DNA of 64,000 nt, taken from the NCBI GenBank assembly GCA_902777275.1, contig CACYTI010000010.1, positions 1 through 64,000 of the forward strand. The letters are read 5' to 3'. The position numbers and the translations under genes are program-made. Position 1 is the stretch's first letter, and each line of letters begins with the position of its first letter. This document shows positions 43,501-52,588 of the stretch, piece by piece. The notes under the pieces are model-generated. The model was given only the letters and a program-made list of their open reading frames with translations, did not search any database and was not told the origin of the DNA. The DNA comes from an uncultured Ruminococcus sp. Lineage in GTDB: Bacteria > Bacillota > Clostridia > Oscillospirales > Acutalibacteraceae.

Positions 43501-44101
43501 GGTGCTCGGCGTTTCACCCGATGCGTCGGATGAAGAAATCAAGAAAGCGTACCGCGATTTAGCAAAAAAGTACCACCCCGACAACTACGCAGACAGCCCG
43601 CTTGCCGACCTCGCAGAGCAAAAGATGAAAGAGGTCAACGAGGCTTACGATGAAATCAACCGTATGCGCCAAAAGGGAAAGGGCACAGGCTCCACGGGAG
43701 GCACGGGCTCGGCAGGCTCCTACAGTGCGGGCGGCACGAACACACAGTTCTACAGCGTGCGCATTTACATTCAGCGCAATATGATACAGGAAGCCGAAAA
43801 GGTGCTCGACAGCACCCCCGAGGGCAACCGAACCGCAGAATGGCACTATCTTAAGGGTATGTGCGCTTTCCGCAAGGGCTGGAGCGATCAGGCTACTCAA
43901 TATTTTACGACCGCTGTAAACATGGATCCGAACAATCAGGAATACCGCGCCGCGCTGAACAACGTTACCAATCAGCGCAGCTACAACTACGGCGGCTACA
44001 GCACGGGCACCACAACGGGAACCGGCGGAGGCGACTGCTCCTGCTGCGATGTTTGTACCGCGCTGATGTGCGCAGACTGCCTTTGCAGCTGTTGCAGATA
44101 G
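43484..44101 (+). CDS. J-domain protein with TPR-like middle and cysteine-rich tail
   Basis: A 205-residue protein. The J domain spans about 1-65 with HPD in KKYHPDNY. A Gly/Ser/Thr-rich linker follows, then a two-helix TPR-like segment ([15 protein letters not shown]... ALNNVTNQ), and a C-terminus packed with cysteines ([22 protein letters not shown]: 9 Cys). The J domain should stimulate a DnaK; the tail may bind metal or sit at the membrane as a palmitoyl-like or zinc cluster. GAGGAGG is an excellent ribosome binding site; the start overlaps the DUF5685 gene. Confidence 0.85.
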   Translation: MTNPYEVLGVSPDASDEEIKKAYRDLAKKYHPDNYADSPLADLAEQKMKEVNEAYDEINRMRQKGKGTGSTGGTGSAGSYSAGGTNTQFYSVRIYIQRNMIQEAEKVLDSTPEGNRTAEWHYLKGMCAFRKGWSDQATQYFTTAVNMDPNNQEYRAALNNVTNQRSYNYGGYSTGTTTGTGGGDCSCCDVCTALMCADCLCSCCR

Positions 44102-44116
44102 GGCGGATTCGCAAAA

Positions 44117-44677
44117 ATGAAAAAATCCAAAAGTATAATCCAAAAGCCCGCTTTCCGCATTGCCTTTTGTTCCGTTACCGCGGCTGTTGAGGTCGTATTT
44201 CTGTTTATCGCCGGGTTTTCCGGCGTGGGCACATACGCGCTTCCGTGCTTTGCGGGTTTGATCACCATAGCCGTAGTTATCGAGTACAAATGCAAATGGG
44301 CGCTCGGCGTTTACGCCGTTGCCGCCGTGCTGACGTTCCTTTTGTCGGGAAACAAAGAGGCGGCGCTGATGTTCACGGCATTTTTCGGGTATTATCCCAT
44401 TCTTAAAAATGTGCTCGACCGGCATATAAAAAATGTTGTCGTGCGTTGGATAGTTAAATTCGCGGTATTCAACGCGGCGGCTGTCGGTTCTTTTTACGCG
44501 GCGATTTATCTGCTTTCTATCCCCGCGTCCGAGTTTTCTCTCTTCGGCGTTTATCTTCCTCTTGTGTTTTTGTTGGCGGGAAATGTGTTTTTCCTGATTT
44601 ACGATATTGCTGTAAACGTATTTGTCAAATTCTATGTCCAAAAGCTGAGACCCGCCATGTTCGGCAGGTATATTTGA
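44117..44677 (+). CDS. Small multi-spanning membrane protein
   Basis: A 186-residue integral membrane protein with about five predicted helices and a basic N-terminus (MKKSKSIIQK). It resembles small energy-coupling or YpbE/BioY-like membrane components only in overall hydrophobicity, and no family motif is certain. It starts 15 bases after the J-domain gene, so it is probably in the same operon. Its partner could be the cysteine-rich J-domain protein. Function unknown. Confidence 0.65.
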   Translation: MKKSKSIIQKPAFRIAFCSVTAAVEVVFLFIAGFSGVGTYALPCFAGLITIAVVIEYKCKWALGVYAVAAVLTFLLSGNKEAALMFTAFFGYYPILKNVLDRHIKNVVVRWIVKFAVFNAAAVGSFYAAIYLLSIPASEFSLFGVYLPLVFLLAGNVFFLIYDIAVNVFVKFYVQKLRPAMFGRYI

Positions 44678-44698
44678 ACAATCAGAAGGAAAGGTGAT

Positions 44699-47600
44699 AT
44701 GATGAAATCGAAACTGTTTGCGCGAATACTCTGTATAGTGCTGTGTGTCACGCTGATAGGCTCAGTACTTCTCGTTGCTATCCCCATGATAACCGGCGAC
44801 GCCGCGACGTTCGCCCCCGTAAAGGACGGCGGAGGCACCATCACTGAAGACTATGTTAACCTGCGCTCGGGCGCGGGAGAGGACACCCCGATCGTTACGG
44901 TTATGAGGGTCAACACAAGGGTGACTTTTGTTGACGACACTCTGTACAATAACGACTGGTACAAGGTCAGGGAGCTTACCGCAGACCAAACGGGATATGT
45001 CAAGCAGGCTTATGTTGCCGCCGACGCTTCCGTGTCCTCAAAAATAAAGCTCTGCGTTTCAAAGGCTTCAACTTATGTCGGCTGTCAGTATGCTTTCTGG
45101 CAGACGGGTGCCTCAAAGCCGAGCTGGAAAAGCTCCAACACTGCGGTTGCTACAATCGACCAAAACGGCATTGCCACAGCCAAAAAAGCCGGCACCGCAA
45201 CAATCACGGTATCCGAGGGCTCAGACAGCGCGTCCTGCACCCTGACAGTCCGCAACGGAAGCTCTACGGGTATCTCATCGGCTTCTCTTAATATCCCGCT
45301 CGGCAGCACAGCGGTCCTCACCGCGAAAACGAGCGGAGTAGGCTGGTTTTCCTCAAATACGAACGTTGCGTCGGTAAGCGGCGGAAAGGTGACCGCAAAG
45401 GCGGTTGGCTACGCCACGATAAGCGCCTACACCTCAAGCGGCGCTTCGACCTGTCTTGTTCATGTCACAAATCAGTCACAGTCCTCTAAAATAAAGCTTT
45501 GCGCGACAACAGCTTCCTCTTATGCGGGCTGTCAGTACGCTTTCTGGCAGACGGGCGCTTCAAATCCTGTCTGGTCAAGCTCCGATACATCTGTTGCGGA
45601 TATCGACAGCAACGGCGTTATGACCGCAAAAAAAGCGGGCACAGCCACAATTTACTGCACCGAGGGGAAAGAGACCTCGTTCTGCAATTTCACTGTATAC
45701 TCGGGCGTAAGCACGGGGATCTCGGCTGAATCAATGCTTTTGATAAACGGCTCCACAGGCAAGCTCACCGCAAAATCTGCGAATGTAAACTGGTATTCGT
45801 CCAACAAGAATGTCGCCACGGTCATAGGCGGCATAGTGACAGCCAAGGGCACGGGCTACGCCACTATAAGCGCCTACACCTCAAAAGGCGCATCGACCTG
45901 TCTTGTTTACGTCACAAGCGGCGCGCAGACCTCGTCGATAAAGCTCTGCGCTTCTCAGGCTTCAAGCTATGTGGGCTGTCAGTACGCTTTCTGGCAGACA
46001 GGAGCCTCAAAGCCGACATGGTCAAGCTCCAACCCGAACGTCGCCGATATCGATTCAAAAGGCGTACTCACCGCTCACGCGGCGGGCGTGACGACCATCA
46101 GCTGCTCCGAAAAGGGTTCGGTTTCCACCTGCAAATTCACGGTGAAAAACGGCACCCCGACGGGTATCTCAAGCGCGGGACTCTCAATTGAAGTCGGCAA
46201 AACCGCCAAGCTGACCGCTAAAACGAGCGGAGTGAGCTGGTACTCCTCAAATACGAATGTCGCGACAGTCAGCGGCGGAACGGTCACAGCAAAATCGGTA
46301 GGCTATTCAACGATAAGCGCCTACACCTCAAGCGGCGCTTCGACCTGTCTTGTTCAGGTAACAGCGGCAAGCCAGCCCGAGCCTGAGCCCGAGCCGGAAC
46401 CGACAACCGCTTTGCGCGGATATATAACGGGCGACTATGTCAATTTGCGCAGCGGCGCGGGCACGAGCTTCTCGATCATCGCCGTTTTGCCCGAGAAAAC
46501 CGAATTCACCTTCCTCAGCGAAACGCTGTACAACACCAACTGGTACCACATCAAGCTCGACAGCGGCGTAACAGGATATGTCAGCAAAACCTATGTTGAA
46601 AAAATAATCCCTCCGACAATCACTCTCTGCGCCAAAACCGCTTCGACATATGTCGGATGTCAGTACGCTTTCTGGCAGACGGGAGCGGAGTATCCCGAGT
46701 GGAAAAGCTCCGATACCTCTGTTGCAACTGTTGATCAAAACGGAATTGTCACCGCCAAAAAAGCGGGAACCGCCGTTATCAGCGCTTCCGAAGACGGCGG
46801 AACAGGCACCTGCAAGCTCACCGTCAAAAAAGGAAGTGCAACTGGAATTTCGCCCACTACGCTCACACTTGCGGCGGGCAAGACCTCAAAGCTTACCGCG
46901 AAAACAAGCGGAGTTAGCTGGTTCTCGTCAAATAAAAACGTAGCCACGGTCAGCGGCGGAACAGTTACCGCGAAGAGCACGGGCTACGCCACGATAAGCG
47001 CCTACACCTCAAACGGCGCTTCGACCTGTCTTGTAAAGGTCACCGAGGGAACGGGCACGCTAAAGTTCCTCGTCAGCACAGCCTCAATGTATGTCAACTG
47101 CAAATACGCCGTTCCGCACACAAACGGAAAAGGCGCGACCTGGACAAGCTCCAACACAAGCGTAGCCACCGTTGACAGCAACGGCGTTGTCACCGCAAAG
47201 GCGGCGGGCAGCGCGACCATAAAGGCTGTAAACTCCGTTTCGACCGCAAGCCTTTCGTTAAAGGTTTCGAGCGGCTCGTCCACGGGCATTTCGCTCTCAA
47301 GCTCCAAAATAGCTGCCGGCAAGTCTATTCTTCTCGGCGCGGACAGCTATGTTGACTGGTTCTCGTCAAACACAAGCATAGCAACCGTTGATAACGGCGT
47401 TGTCACTGCAAAGGCGGCGGGCTACGTGACGATAAGCGCGTACAACAGCTACGGCGCTTCAACCTGTCTGCTTCATGTAACGGAGCCCGACAGCATTCGC
47501 TTTGTTTATTCCACCCCCAACTGCGCTCCCAAAAACTCAACCGTAACATTCAAGGCTATCACCGACAAGAGCAGAACGGCGGTTAAATTCGTGGTGAGCA

Positions 47601-48601
47601 ACGGCTCAACGTCTTACACCGTAAAAGCAACAAGCAAGGTGTCCGACGGCAATACATACGTCTGGTCGGGCAGCAGGGCGCTGGGCACTGCGGGAAAATG
47701 GTCGGTCAAGGCTTACGCTAAGACCGCGTCAACCGACTTTGCCGCTACCTCAGGAAACGGCGAGGGAGAGGTGTTTGTAACAAACTCGACCAGCTCCACC
47801 GCGACCGTAACCGGCGAGAGAAGAGCGAGCAATCAGGTCATCGAGCTTATCGCGTTTTTTGAGGGCTTCCTGCCAACGCTTACGGGCGACTACATCACGG
47901 GCGACCCGACGATCGGACACGGTAAGGTCATCTGGGAGAACGAGCAGTTCTACAACAACCTCACCAGAAACGAGGCGTTCGCATATCTTCACCAGACTGT
48001 AAATGAGGGTCCGTACACCACCGTTACAAACGATTTCCTTACAACTAACAACGCTAAATTCAATCAGCAGCAGTTCGACGCGTTGGTCTGCTTTGCTTAC
48101 AACGTAGGCGCGTACGCTTTGACGGGCGACTCCATATTGAAGAGCGCGCTGCTCGGCAGCTCGTCGGGCGGAACCGTCACTGCGGGAGGCGCGGGATATA
48201 TCAATTCCTCCGAGGTCAACCTGCGTTCGGGTCCCGGAACGAGCTACAGAATTATTGCGACAATGACCTACAACACGGCGTTCACATTTGTTGACGCGAA
48301 GCTCTACAGCAGCAGCTGGTACAAAATCAGGCTGACCAACGGCACAGAGGGCTATGTTTATGCGGATTACGCCTCAGCCTCCGGCAGCGTGAAGGACCTC
48401 AGCAAAACCGACAAATCCTCGTTCACTCAAAGACTTCTTCAATTTCACCACGCTTCCGGCGACTGCTATTACGGTCTGCTTTGGAGACGCGTTGACGAGG
48501 TTGAAATGTTCTTCTACGGAGATTATGAGGGAGACGGCGAGAACAACAAGTACGGAATGTATTTCCGCTGCGCTAACGATCCCTCTTTCGGAATAGGCTG
48601 A
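44699..48601 (+). CDS. Secreted SH3/Ig-like repeat lysozyme with split GH24 domain
   Basis: A 1300-residue exported protein. A signal peptide covers about 1-36. SH3b domain 1 is at about 45-108. Five Ig-like module pairs (about 112-560 and 642-935) alternate a cysteine-containing type (KLC...YVGCQYAFWQTGA) with a cysteine-poor type (TGISSA...TAKTSGVSWYSSN). SH3b domain 2 is near 572-640. A GH24 lysozyme domain follows from about 1040 (catalytic Glu in AFFEGF near 1053, then PTIGHGKV, QFDALVCFAYNVG). SH3b domain 3 (about 1163-1230) is followed by FTQRLLQFHHASG... GLLWRRVDEVEMFF, which matches the missing GH24 C-terminal end. It should cut peptidoglycan; no LPXTG or anchor is seen. Confidence 0.88.
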   Translation: MMKSKLFARILCIVLCVTLIGSVLLVAIPMITGDAATFAPVKDGGGTITEDYVNLRSGAGEDTPIVTVMRVNTRVTFVDDTLYNNDWYKVRELTADQTGYVKQAYVAADASVSSKIKLCVSKASTYVGCQYAFWQTGASKPSWKSSNTAVATIDQNGIATAKKAGTATITVSEGSDSASCTLTVRNGSSTGISSASLNIPLGSTAVLTAKTSGVGWFSSNTNVASVSGGKVTAKAVGYATISAYTSSGASTCLVHVTNQSQSSKIKLCATTASSYAGCQYAFWQTGASNPVWSSSDTSVADIDSNGVMTAKKAGTATIYCTEGKETSFCNFTVYSGVSTGISAESMLLINGSTGKLTAKSANVNWYSSNKNVATVIGGIVTAKGTGYATISAYTSKGASTCLVYVTSGAQTSSIKLCASQASSYVGCQYAFWQTGASKPTWSSSNPNVADIDSKGVLTAHAAGVTTISCSEKGSVSTCKFTVKNGTPTGISSAGLSIEVGKTAKLTAKTSGVSWYSSNTNVATVSGGTVTAKSVGYSTISAYTSSGASTCLVQVTAASQPEPEPEPEPTTALRGYITGDYVNLRSGAGTSFSIIAVLPEKTEFTFLSETLYNTNWYHIKLDSGVTGYVSKTYVEKIIPPTITLCAKTASTYVGCQYAFWQTGAEYPEWKSSDTSVATVDQNGIVTAKKAGTAVISASEDGGTGTCKLTVKKGSATGISPTTLTLAAGKTSKLTAKTSGVSWFSSNKNVATVSGGTVTAKSTGYATISAYTSNGASTCLVKVTEGTGTLKFLVSTASMYVNCKYAVPHTNGKGATWTSSNTSVATVDSNGVVTAKAAGSATIKAVNSVSTASLSLKVSSGSSTGISLSSSKIAAGKSILLGADSYVDWFSSNTSIATVDNGVVTAKAAGYVTISAYNSYGASTCLLHVTEPDSIRFVYSTPNCAPKNSTVTFKAITDKSRTAVKFVVSNGSTSYTVKATSKVSDGNTYVWSGSRALGTAGKWSVKAYAKTASTDFAATSGNGEGEVFVTNSTSSTATVTGERRASNQVIELIAFFEGFLPTLTGDYITGDPTIGHGKVIWENEQFYNNLTRNEAFAYLHQTVNEGPYTTVTNDFLTTNNAKFNQQQFDALVCFAYNVGAYALTGDSILKSALLGSSSGGTVTAGGAGYINSSEVNLRSGPGTSYRIIATMTYNTAFTFVDAKLYSSSWYKIRLTNGTEGYVYADYASASGSVKDLSKTDKSSFTQRLLQFHHASGDCYYGLLWRRVDEVEMFFYGDYEGDGENNKYGMYFRCANDPSFGIG

Positions 48602-48651
48602 CACTCTGCAAATAATCACAGCAAAATAATTACTATAATAGAAGGCTCAAT

Positions 48652-49449
48652 ATGAAAAAAATCGGTTTTATCGGCGCCGGAAACATGGCGACCGCAATAA
48701 TCAAAGGGCTGACAGCCCAAAACGGAACCGCCGAAAATTTAGGCGTTTTTGATACCGACAGCGAAAAATGCGAAATAATGCGGCAGGCGGGGGTACAGGT
48801 GTATCCCTCCTCCGCCGAGCTTGTCCGTCAGTGCGATATAACCGTGCTGGCGGTCAAGCCGCAGAATTACGCCGAGGTATTGGCGGCAGTCAAAGAACAA
48901 GCGGATAAAAGCAAAACCTTTGTTTCTATCGCGGCGGGCATTTCGATCGCTTATGTCCGTAACGCGCTCGGCTGCGACTGCCCCGTTGTTAGGGTAATGC
49001 CCAACACTCCCTTGCTGCTCAAAAAGGGAGCCTCCGCGCTTTGTCCCTCGGACAACATCTCTGAGGAGGACAAAGAGCTCGTTTACAAAATGTTTGCGGG
49101 AAGCGGCGTATGCGAATATATCCCGGAGGAGCATATGAACGAGATAATCTCCGTAAACGGCTCCAGCCCCGCTTATATTTATCTTTTTGCCAAAACAATG
49201 GCTGAATACGCGGAAGGCTGCGGAATAGACTACGGTCAGGCTATGAACCTGATTTGCGCAACGCTCGAGGGCTCCGCCGCAATGCTGCGTGAGAGCGGAG
49301 ATTCCGCCGACACGCTTATCCAAAAGGTCAGCTCAAAGGGCGGCACCACCATAGCCGCTCTCGACAAGCTCAGAGAGTTGGGCTTCACCGACGCATTGCT
49401 TGCCGCTATGGAGGCGTGCACCAGGCGCGCCGAGGAGCTTGCCAACTAA
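48652..49449 (+). CDS. proC: Pyrroline-5-carboxylate reductase
   Basis: A 265-residue ProC, last step of proline synthesis. The N-terminal Rossmann motif is IGFIGAGNMATAIIKGL, with VLAVKPQNYAEVL, VRVMPNTPLLLKKGASAL, and the C-terminal domain signature VSSKGGTTIAALDKLRELGF. The cofactor is NAD(P)H. Its operon partners are not apparent; it is 50 bases after the lysozyme gene, and a weak TATAAT at 48634-48639 has no clear -35 partner. Confidence 0.95.
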   Translation: MKKIGFIGAGNMATAIIKGLTAQNGTAENLGVFDTDSEKCEIMRQAGVQVYPSSAELVRQCDITVLAVKPQNYAEVLAAVKEQADKSKTFVSIAAGISIAYVRNALGCDCPVVRVMPNTPLLLKKGASALCPSDNISEEDKELVYKMFAGSGVCEYIPEEHMNEIISVNGSSPAYIYLFAKTMAEYAEGCGIDYGQAMNLICATLEGSAAMLRESGDSADTLIQKVSSKGGTTIAALDKLRELGFTDALLAAMEACTRRAEELAN

Positions 49450-49541
49450 TTAACTATATTACACATGATTCCTTTTCGCACCGCATAGAATAAAGGGAAA
49501 CTTTAAAGCAAATACGGTTCAATGCGGAAAGGAATGTTGTA

Positions 49542-50198
49542 ATGAAAGGTATTGTATTATCGCTCGGGCTGCCGCGTAAGCGCCGCTTTCGCCTGCCCGA
49601 CCTCAAAGGAATTATTAAGCGTCACGGCGTTTTGATGGTGTTTGCTGTTTTGCTGCTTGCGGGACTTGCTTTTGGGGCGGCTTACGCATACAGCGCGGAC
49701 AGGCAAACGCTCCGTTCGCTCGACTTCCTATTTACCACTAACCTTGAATCGAGGCTCGGCAAAGGGGCTTTCGGCACGATGTGCGCCTGCTTTGCTTCGG
49801 ATTTTGTTTTTCTGTTAAGCGCTTATTTTTTGGGCGCGGCGCCGTGGGGAATACCCTTTTTGCCCGCGCTTGTTTGCTTTAAGGGCTTTGGCACGGGAAT
49901 AACGGCGGGATATCTCTGCCTAAGTCACGGCGTTAGCGGAGCGGGCTTCTATCTGCTTGTGCTTTTGCCGGGGACATTTTTGTTCTGCGCCGTCCTTATG
50001 TTTTTTTCTGTAACAGCCTTCTCGTTTTCAAGGCAGACTTTAAAGCGAATGCTTAGCCGTCAGCCCGCGTTATACTCTCTCAGAGAGGCTCTGCTGCGCT
50101 ATTCGTCGCGCTTTCTCTCCGCACTGGGCGTCACCTTTGCCGCTTCTCTTTTAGATACGCTGCTCTGGACGCTTTTTGCGGGATCGTTTAATTTTTAA
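49542..50198 (+). CDS. SpoIIM-like membrane protein
   Basis: A 218-residue protein with about five transmembrane helices. The sequence AAPWGIPFLPALVCFKGFGTGITAGYL matches the SpoIIM/DUF95 family core. In Bacillus, SpoIIM works with SpoIID and SpoIIP to drive engulfment. The spoIIP and spoIID partners are not beside it, so it may be a paralogue. A CATAGAATA sequence at 49484-49492 resembles a sigma-E/K -10 box, but its -35 partner is poor. The DUF624-like gene follows 26 bases later. Confidence 0.75.
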   Translation: MKGIVLSLGLPRKRRFRLPDLKGIIKRHGVLMVFAVLLLAGLAFGAAYAYSADRQTLRSLDFLFTTNLESRLGKGAFGTMCACFASDFVFLLSAYFLGAAPWGIPFLPALVCFKGFGTGITAGYLCLSHGVSGAGFYLLVLLPGTFLFCAVLMFFSVTAFSFSRQTLKRMLSRQPALYSLREALLRYSSRFLSALGVTFAASLLDTLLWTLFAGSFNF

Positions 50199-50224
50199 GC
50201 CGTGGATCGGCACAGGAGGTACAA

Positions 50225-51199
50225 ATGGCTTCACAATCTCAAAAAGATACCCTGCCTATTGCCGTGGTGTTCACAAATCTGTTTCGCAATCTGCCGAGAT
50301 TAATGCTTACAAATCTGTTGTTCGCTGTTCCCTTAGCGGCGTTTTTTTCGCTGTTTTGGTTTATCGGCTCGTTATTCTCATTGGCGCAGACGGAGTATAC
50401 TCTTTTGTTGCTGTGCACAATAATTCCCGTTTTCCCGTTTTACGCGGGCGTCGTAAAGGTGACAATAAAAATCGCGTCGGGGGAGGAGAAAACACCCGTT
50501 TTCAAAAATTATTTTTCGGGTGTGCGCGACAATTTCCTCCGATTTTTGGTTCACGGTCTTATTTGCTTTATCGTTATAGTGTTCAGCTACGTGTCGTTCA
50601 CGCTTTATCTTAAACTCATTTCCCAAAACGCGATATTCATGGGACCGTTTATAATAACGATTATTATCATTCTGTTTTTCAGCTTCATGTTTTTTTATAT
50701 CCCGGCGATGACTGTCACCTTTGACATTCCCATGAGGTACATATATAAAAACAGTTTTTTAATGAGCTACGGCGAAATCAAAAAGAATTTCATCGCTTTG
50801 TTCGGTCTGTTCTTCCTTACCGTGGTCTGCACAACGTTTCTTATCGCCTGCTACGGAAGTCCCGTGGCAGTGGTCGTCGTGACCGTGATACTCGTCGCTC
50901 TGTTCATTCCCTCGATAGCGGCATTCATAATCCACTCGGCGGTCTACAAGCAGATGTACACAATGATCACCGATAAGGACGCGCTCAACAAGAGGGCTGA
51001 AACCAAGTCGGATAAGACTAAAAAACAGGATCCTGCCCAAGCCCGAGCGGAATTTATTGAGAGCGTTAAGAGCTTTGAGCCGGACGCTTCGGTAAATGAT
51101 GACGAGTATGTTTACTTCAACGGAAGAATGGTAAAGCAGAGCGTCATAAAAAAGCTAAAGGCTGAGGCGGAAGAAAACGGAGGACTTTCAAATGACTAA
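50225..51199 (+). CDS. DUF624/YesL-like membrane protein
   Basis: A 324-residue protein with about six transmembrane helices in the first 235 residues and a charged cytoplasmic tail of about 90 residues (KRAETKSDKTKKQDPAQAR... YVYFNGRMVKQSVIKKLKAEAEENG). The N-terminal PIAVVFTNLFRNLPRLMLTNLLF and the mid-protein YSYVSFTLY-like segments resemble the DUF624 family. Function unknown. The next gene starts within its last codons (ATGACTAA overlap). Confidence 0.72.
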   Translation: MASQSQKDTLPIAVVFTNLFRNLPRLMLTNLLFAVPLAAFFSLFWFIGSLFSLAQTEYTLLLLCTIIPVFPFYAGVVKVTIKIASGEEKTPVFKNYFSGVRDNFLRFLVHGLICFIVIVFSYVSFTLYLKLISQNAIFMGPFIITIIIILFFSFMFFYIPAMTVTFDIPMRYIYKNSFLMSYGEIKKNFIALFGLFFLTVVCTTFLIACYGSPVAVVVVTVILVALFIPSIAAFIIHSAVYKQMYTMITDKDALNKRAETKSDKTKKQDPAQARAEFIESVKSFEPDASVNDDEYVYFNGRMVKQSVIKKLKAEAEENGGLSND

Positions 51200-51851
51200 G
51201 AATAAAAAAGTGCCTTTAATTATAATTATCTCGATAGCTGCGGCAGCCGTTATCGCTGCCGTTATCTTGATTGCCGTAAATGCAAACAGCGGCGGCTCCG
51301 GCGCAAAGCAGCAGGAAACGACAGCCGTTCAGACAACGTCGGACAACTCTTCTCATCCCATCGAAACAGGGCAGCCGACGACAGCCGCACAGCAGACGAC
51401 TGCACAGCAGACTACGGTTCAGACAGGCACGGAGCATGACCACGACCACGACGATGAAACCGAGCCTGCAACCATTGAAATAGCTTTGCCGACATCGGGC
51501 GGCGAGATATCGTATTTCAGCGGAACCTACGTTCCCGACAGCAAGGCTGAGGACATGGAAAGCGGCAAGGCTGTGCCGATGCGCGAGCTTTTCGGAGCCG
51601 GATACACCAAAGCCGAGATGATTTTTGACGAAAACGGCGGATTCACCGATTCGCTCTTCGGAGCGGGCGCAAAATCCGGCAAGTACACCGTGGAGGACGG
51701 CGAAATCAAAGCGGTATATCTTCCCGACGAAACCATGGATATAACGGTCACGGAGTGGAACGAAAGCACGGGAGCGCCCGTCGCCTTCTGCGTTGTGTAT
51801 AAAACAGTGGGCGAGCGCGGCTACCGCGTATTCTTCCGGGAGAAGCAGTAA
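51192..51851 (+). CDS. Membrane-anchored extracytoplasmic protein
   Basis: A 219-residue protein. A basic N-terminus and a single hydrophobic helix (PLIIIISIAAAAVIAAVILIAV, about 8-28) anchor it. A Thr/Gln-rich low-complexity stretch follows (about 40-75), then a His/Asp run HDHDHDDE that could bind metal, and a beta-rich C-terminal domain from about 95. No lipobox cysteine. Its overlap with the DUF624 gene and with the related gene downstream marks a four-gene unit. Function unknown. Confidence 0.7.
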   Translation: MTKNKKVPLIIIISIAAAAVIAAVILIAVNANSGGSGAKQQETTAVQTTSDNSSHPIETGQPTTAAQQTTAQQTTVQTGTEHDHDHDDETEPATIEIALPTSGGEISYFSGTYVPDSKAEDMESGKAVPMRELFGAGYTKAEMIFDENGGFTDSLFGAGAKSGKYTVEDGEIKAVYLPDETMDITVTEWNESTGAPVAFCVVYKTVGERGYRVFFREKQ

Positions 51852-52360
51852 TGGCAAAGAACAAAAATAAGAAAAAGCCTGCCGCTAAAAAAACGGGGCA
51901 GAACAAAAAGATATTTCCTCTCCGGAATTTTATAATTATAATTGCCGCCGTTGTGCTTGTTGCCTCGGTTGTAACGTTTATCGTTATCACGACCAAAAAG
52001 GACAGCAAGACTGACGAGCTGCGAAATACCTACTGGGTATCTGAAACCGCTAAAACGGCGAGCGGCGACGAGGTTGATGTCCGCGAGGTTTACAATGTAA
52101 GATACACAACATATCAGGGCAGACTGATATTTGACGGCGAAAACGGCTTTGAGCTGTGGCTGCAGCCCGGGGACAAGGGCGACGGAACCCACACGGGATC
52201 CTACAAGCTGGACGGTGACAAGGGAACCGCGAAATTTGACAGCGGCGGCGAAGCTTCGTTCACGGTTATCCGAAATGACGGAAACATCTCCGAAATTGAT
52301 TTTGATTACGGCGATTACATCGTTGGCTTTTTCAAGCAAAATAATTCCGATTCAGAATAA
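51851..52360 (+). CDS. Membrane-anchored lipocalin-like small protein
   Basis: A 169-residue protein with a Lys-rich cytoplasmic N-terminus (KNKNKKKPAAKKTGQNKK), one transmembrane helix (about 26-45) and an outer beta-rich domain (ELRNTYWVSETAKT... GSYKLDGDKGTAKF) of lipocalin-like appearance. It resembles the preceding protein in layout and could be a divergent duplicate. The start overlaps the preceding stop by one base (TAATG). Confidence 0.7.
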   Translation: MAKNKNKKKPAAKKTGQNKKIFPLRNFIIIIAAVVLVASVVTFIVITTKKDSKTDELRNTYWVSETAKTASGDEVDVREVYNVRYTTYQGRLIFDGENGFELWLQPGDKGDGTHTGSYKLDGDKGTAKFDSGGEASFTVIRNDGNISEIDFDYGDYIVGFFKQNNSDSE

Positions 52361-52371
52361 TAAATCATTTC

Positions 52372-52406
52372 CGCACCTTTGGCGTCACGCTTAGGGTGCG
52401 TTTTTT
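52372..52406 (+). terminator. Terminator after the anchored-protein run
   Basis: CGCACC pairs with GGTGCG across a 17-base loop, followed by TTTTTTG. Confidence 0.75.
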
Positions 52407-52465
52407 GTTTTGATTCCGAAAGCTAAGGAGCTTGCCTGACGGTCGGGAACATCATGTTTCTCTAA

Positions 52466-52588
52466 GTGTGACGGGTGTGACGGGTTTTTCTTATTGTTGT
52501 GCGTAGAAAAATTATAATTCTATTTAAGAATATATAAAAATATAGAGGGTTTATAGAAAATGCCTCAAACCCGTCACAACCCGTCACA
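52466..52588 (+). repeat. Core-and-arm palindromic element, copy C
   Basis: The left arm TGTGACGGGTGTGACGGGTTT pairs almost fully with the right arm AAACCCGTCACA-ACCCGTCACA. The AT-rich core, including TATAGAGGGTTTATAG-AAAATGCC, matches copies A and B at 38083-38369, although the arms there are GTGTAGGG based. Flanking CTCT/AGAG extend the palindrome. It sits between the anchored-protein operon and lepB in a 442-base intergenic region with no gene. Confidence 0.88.
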
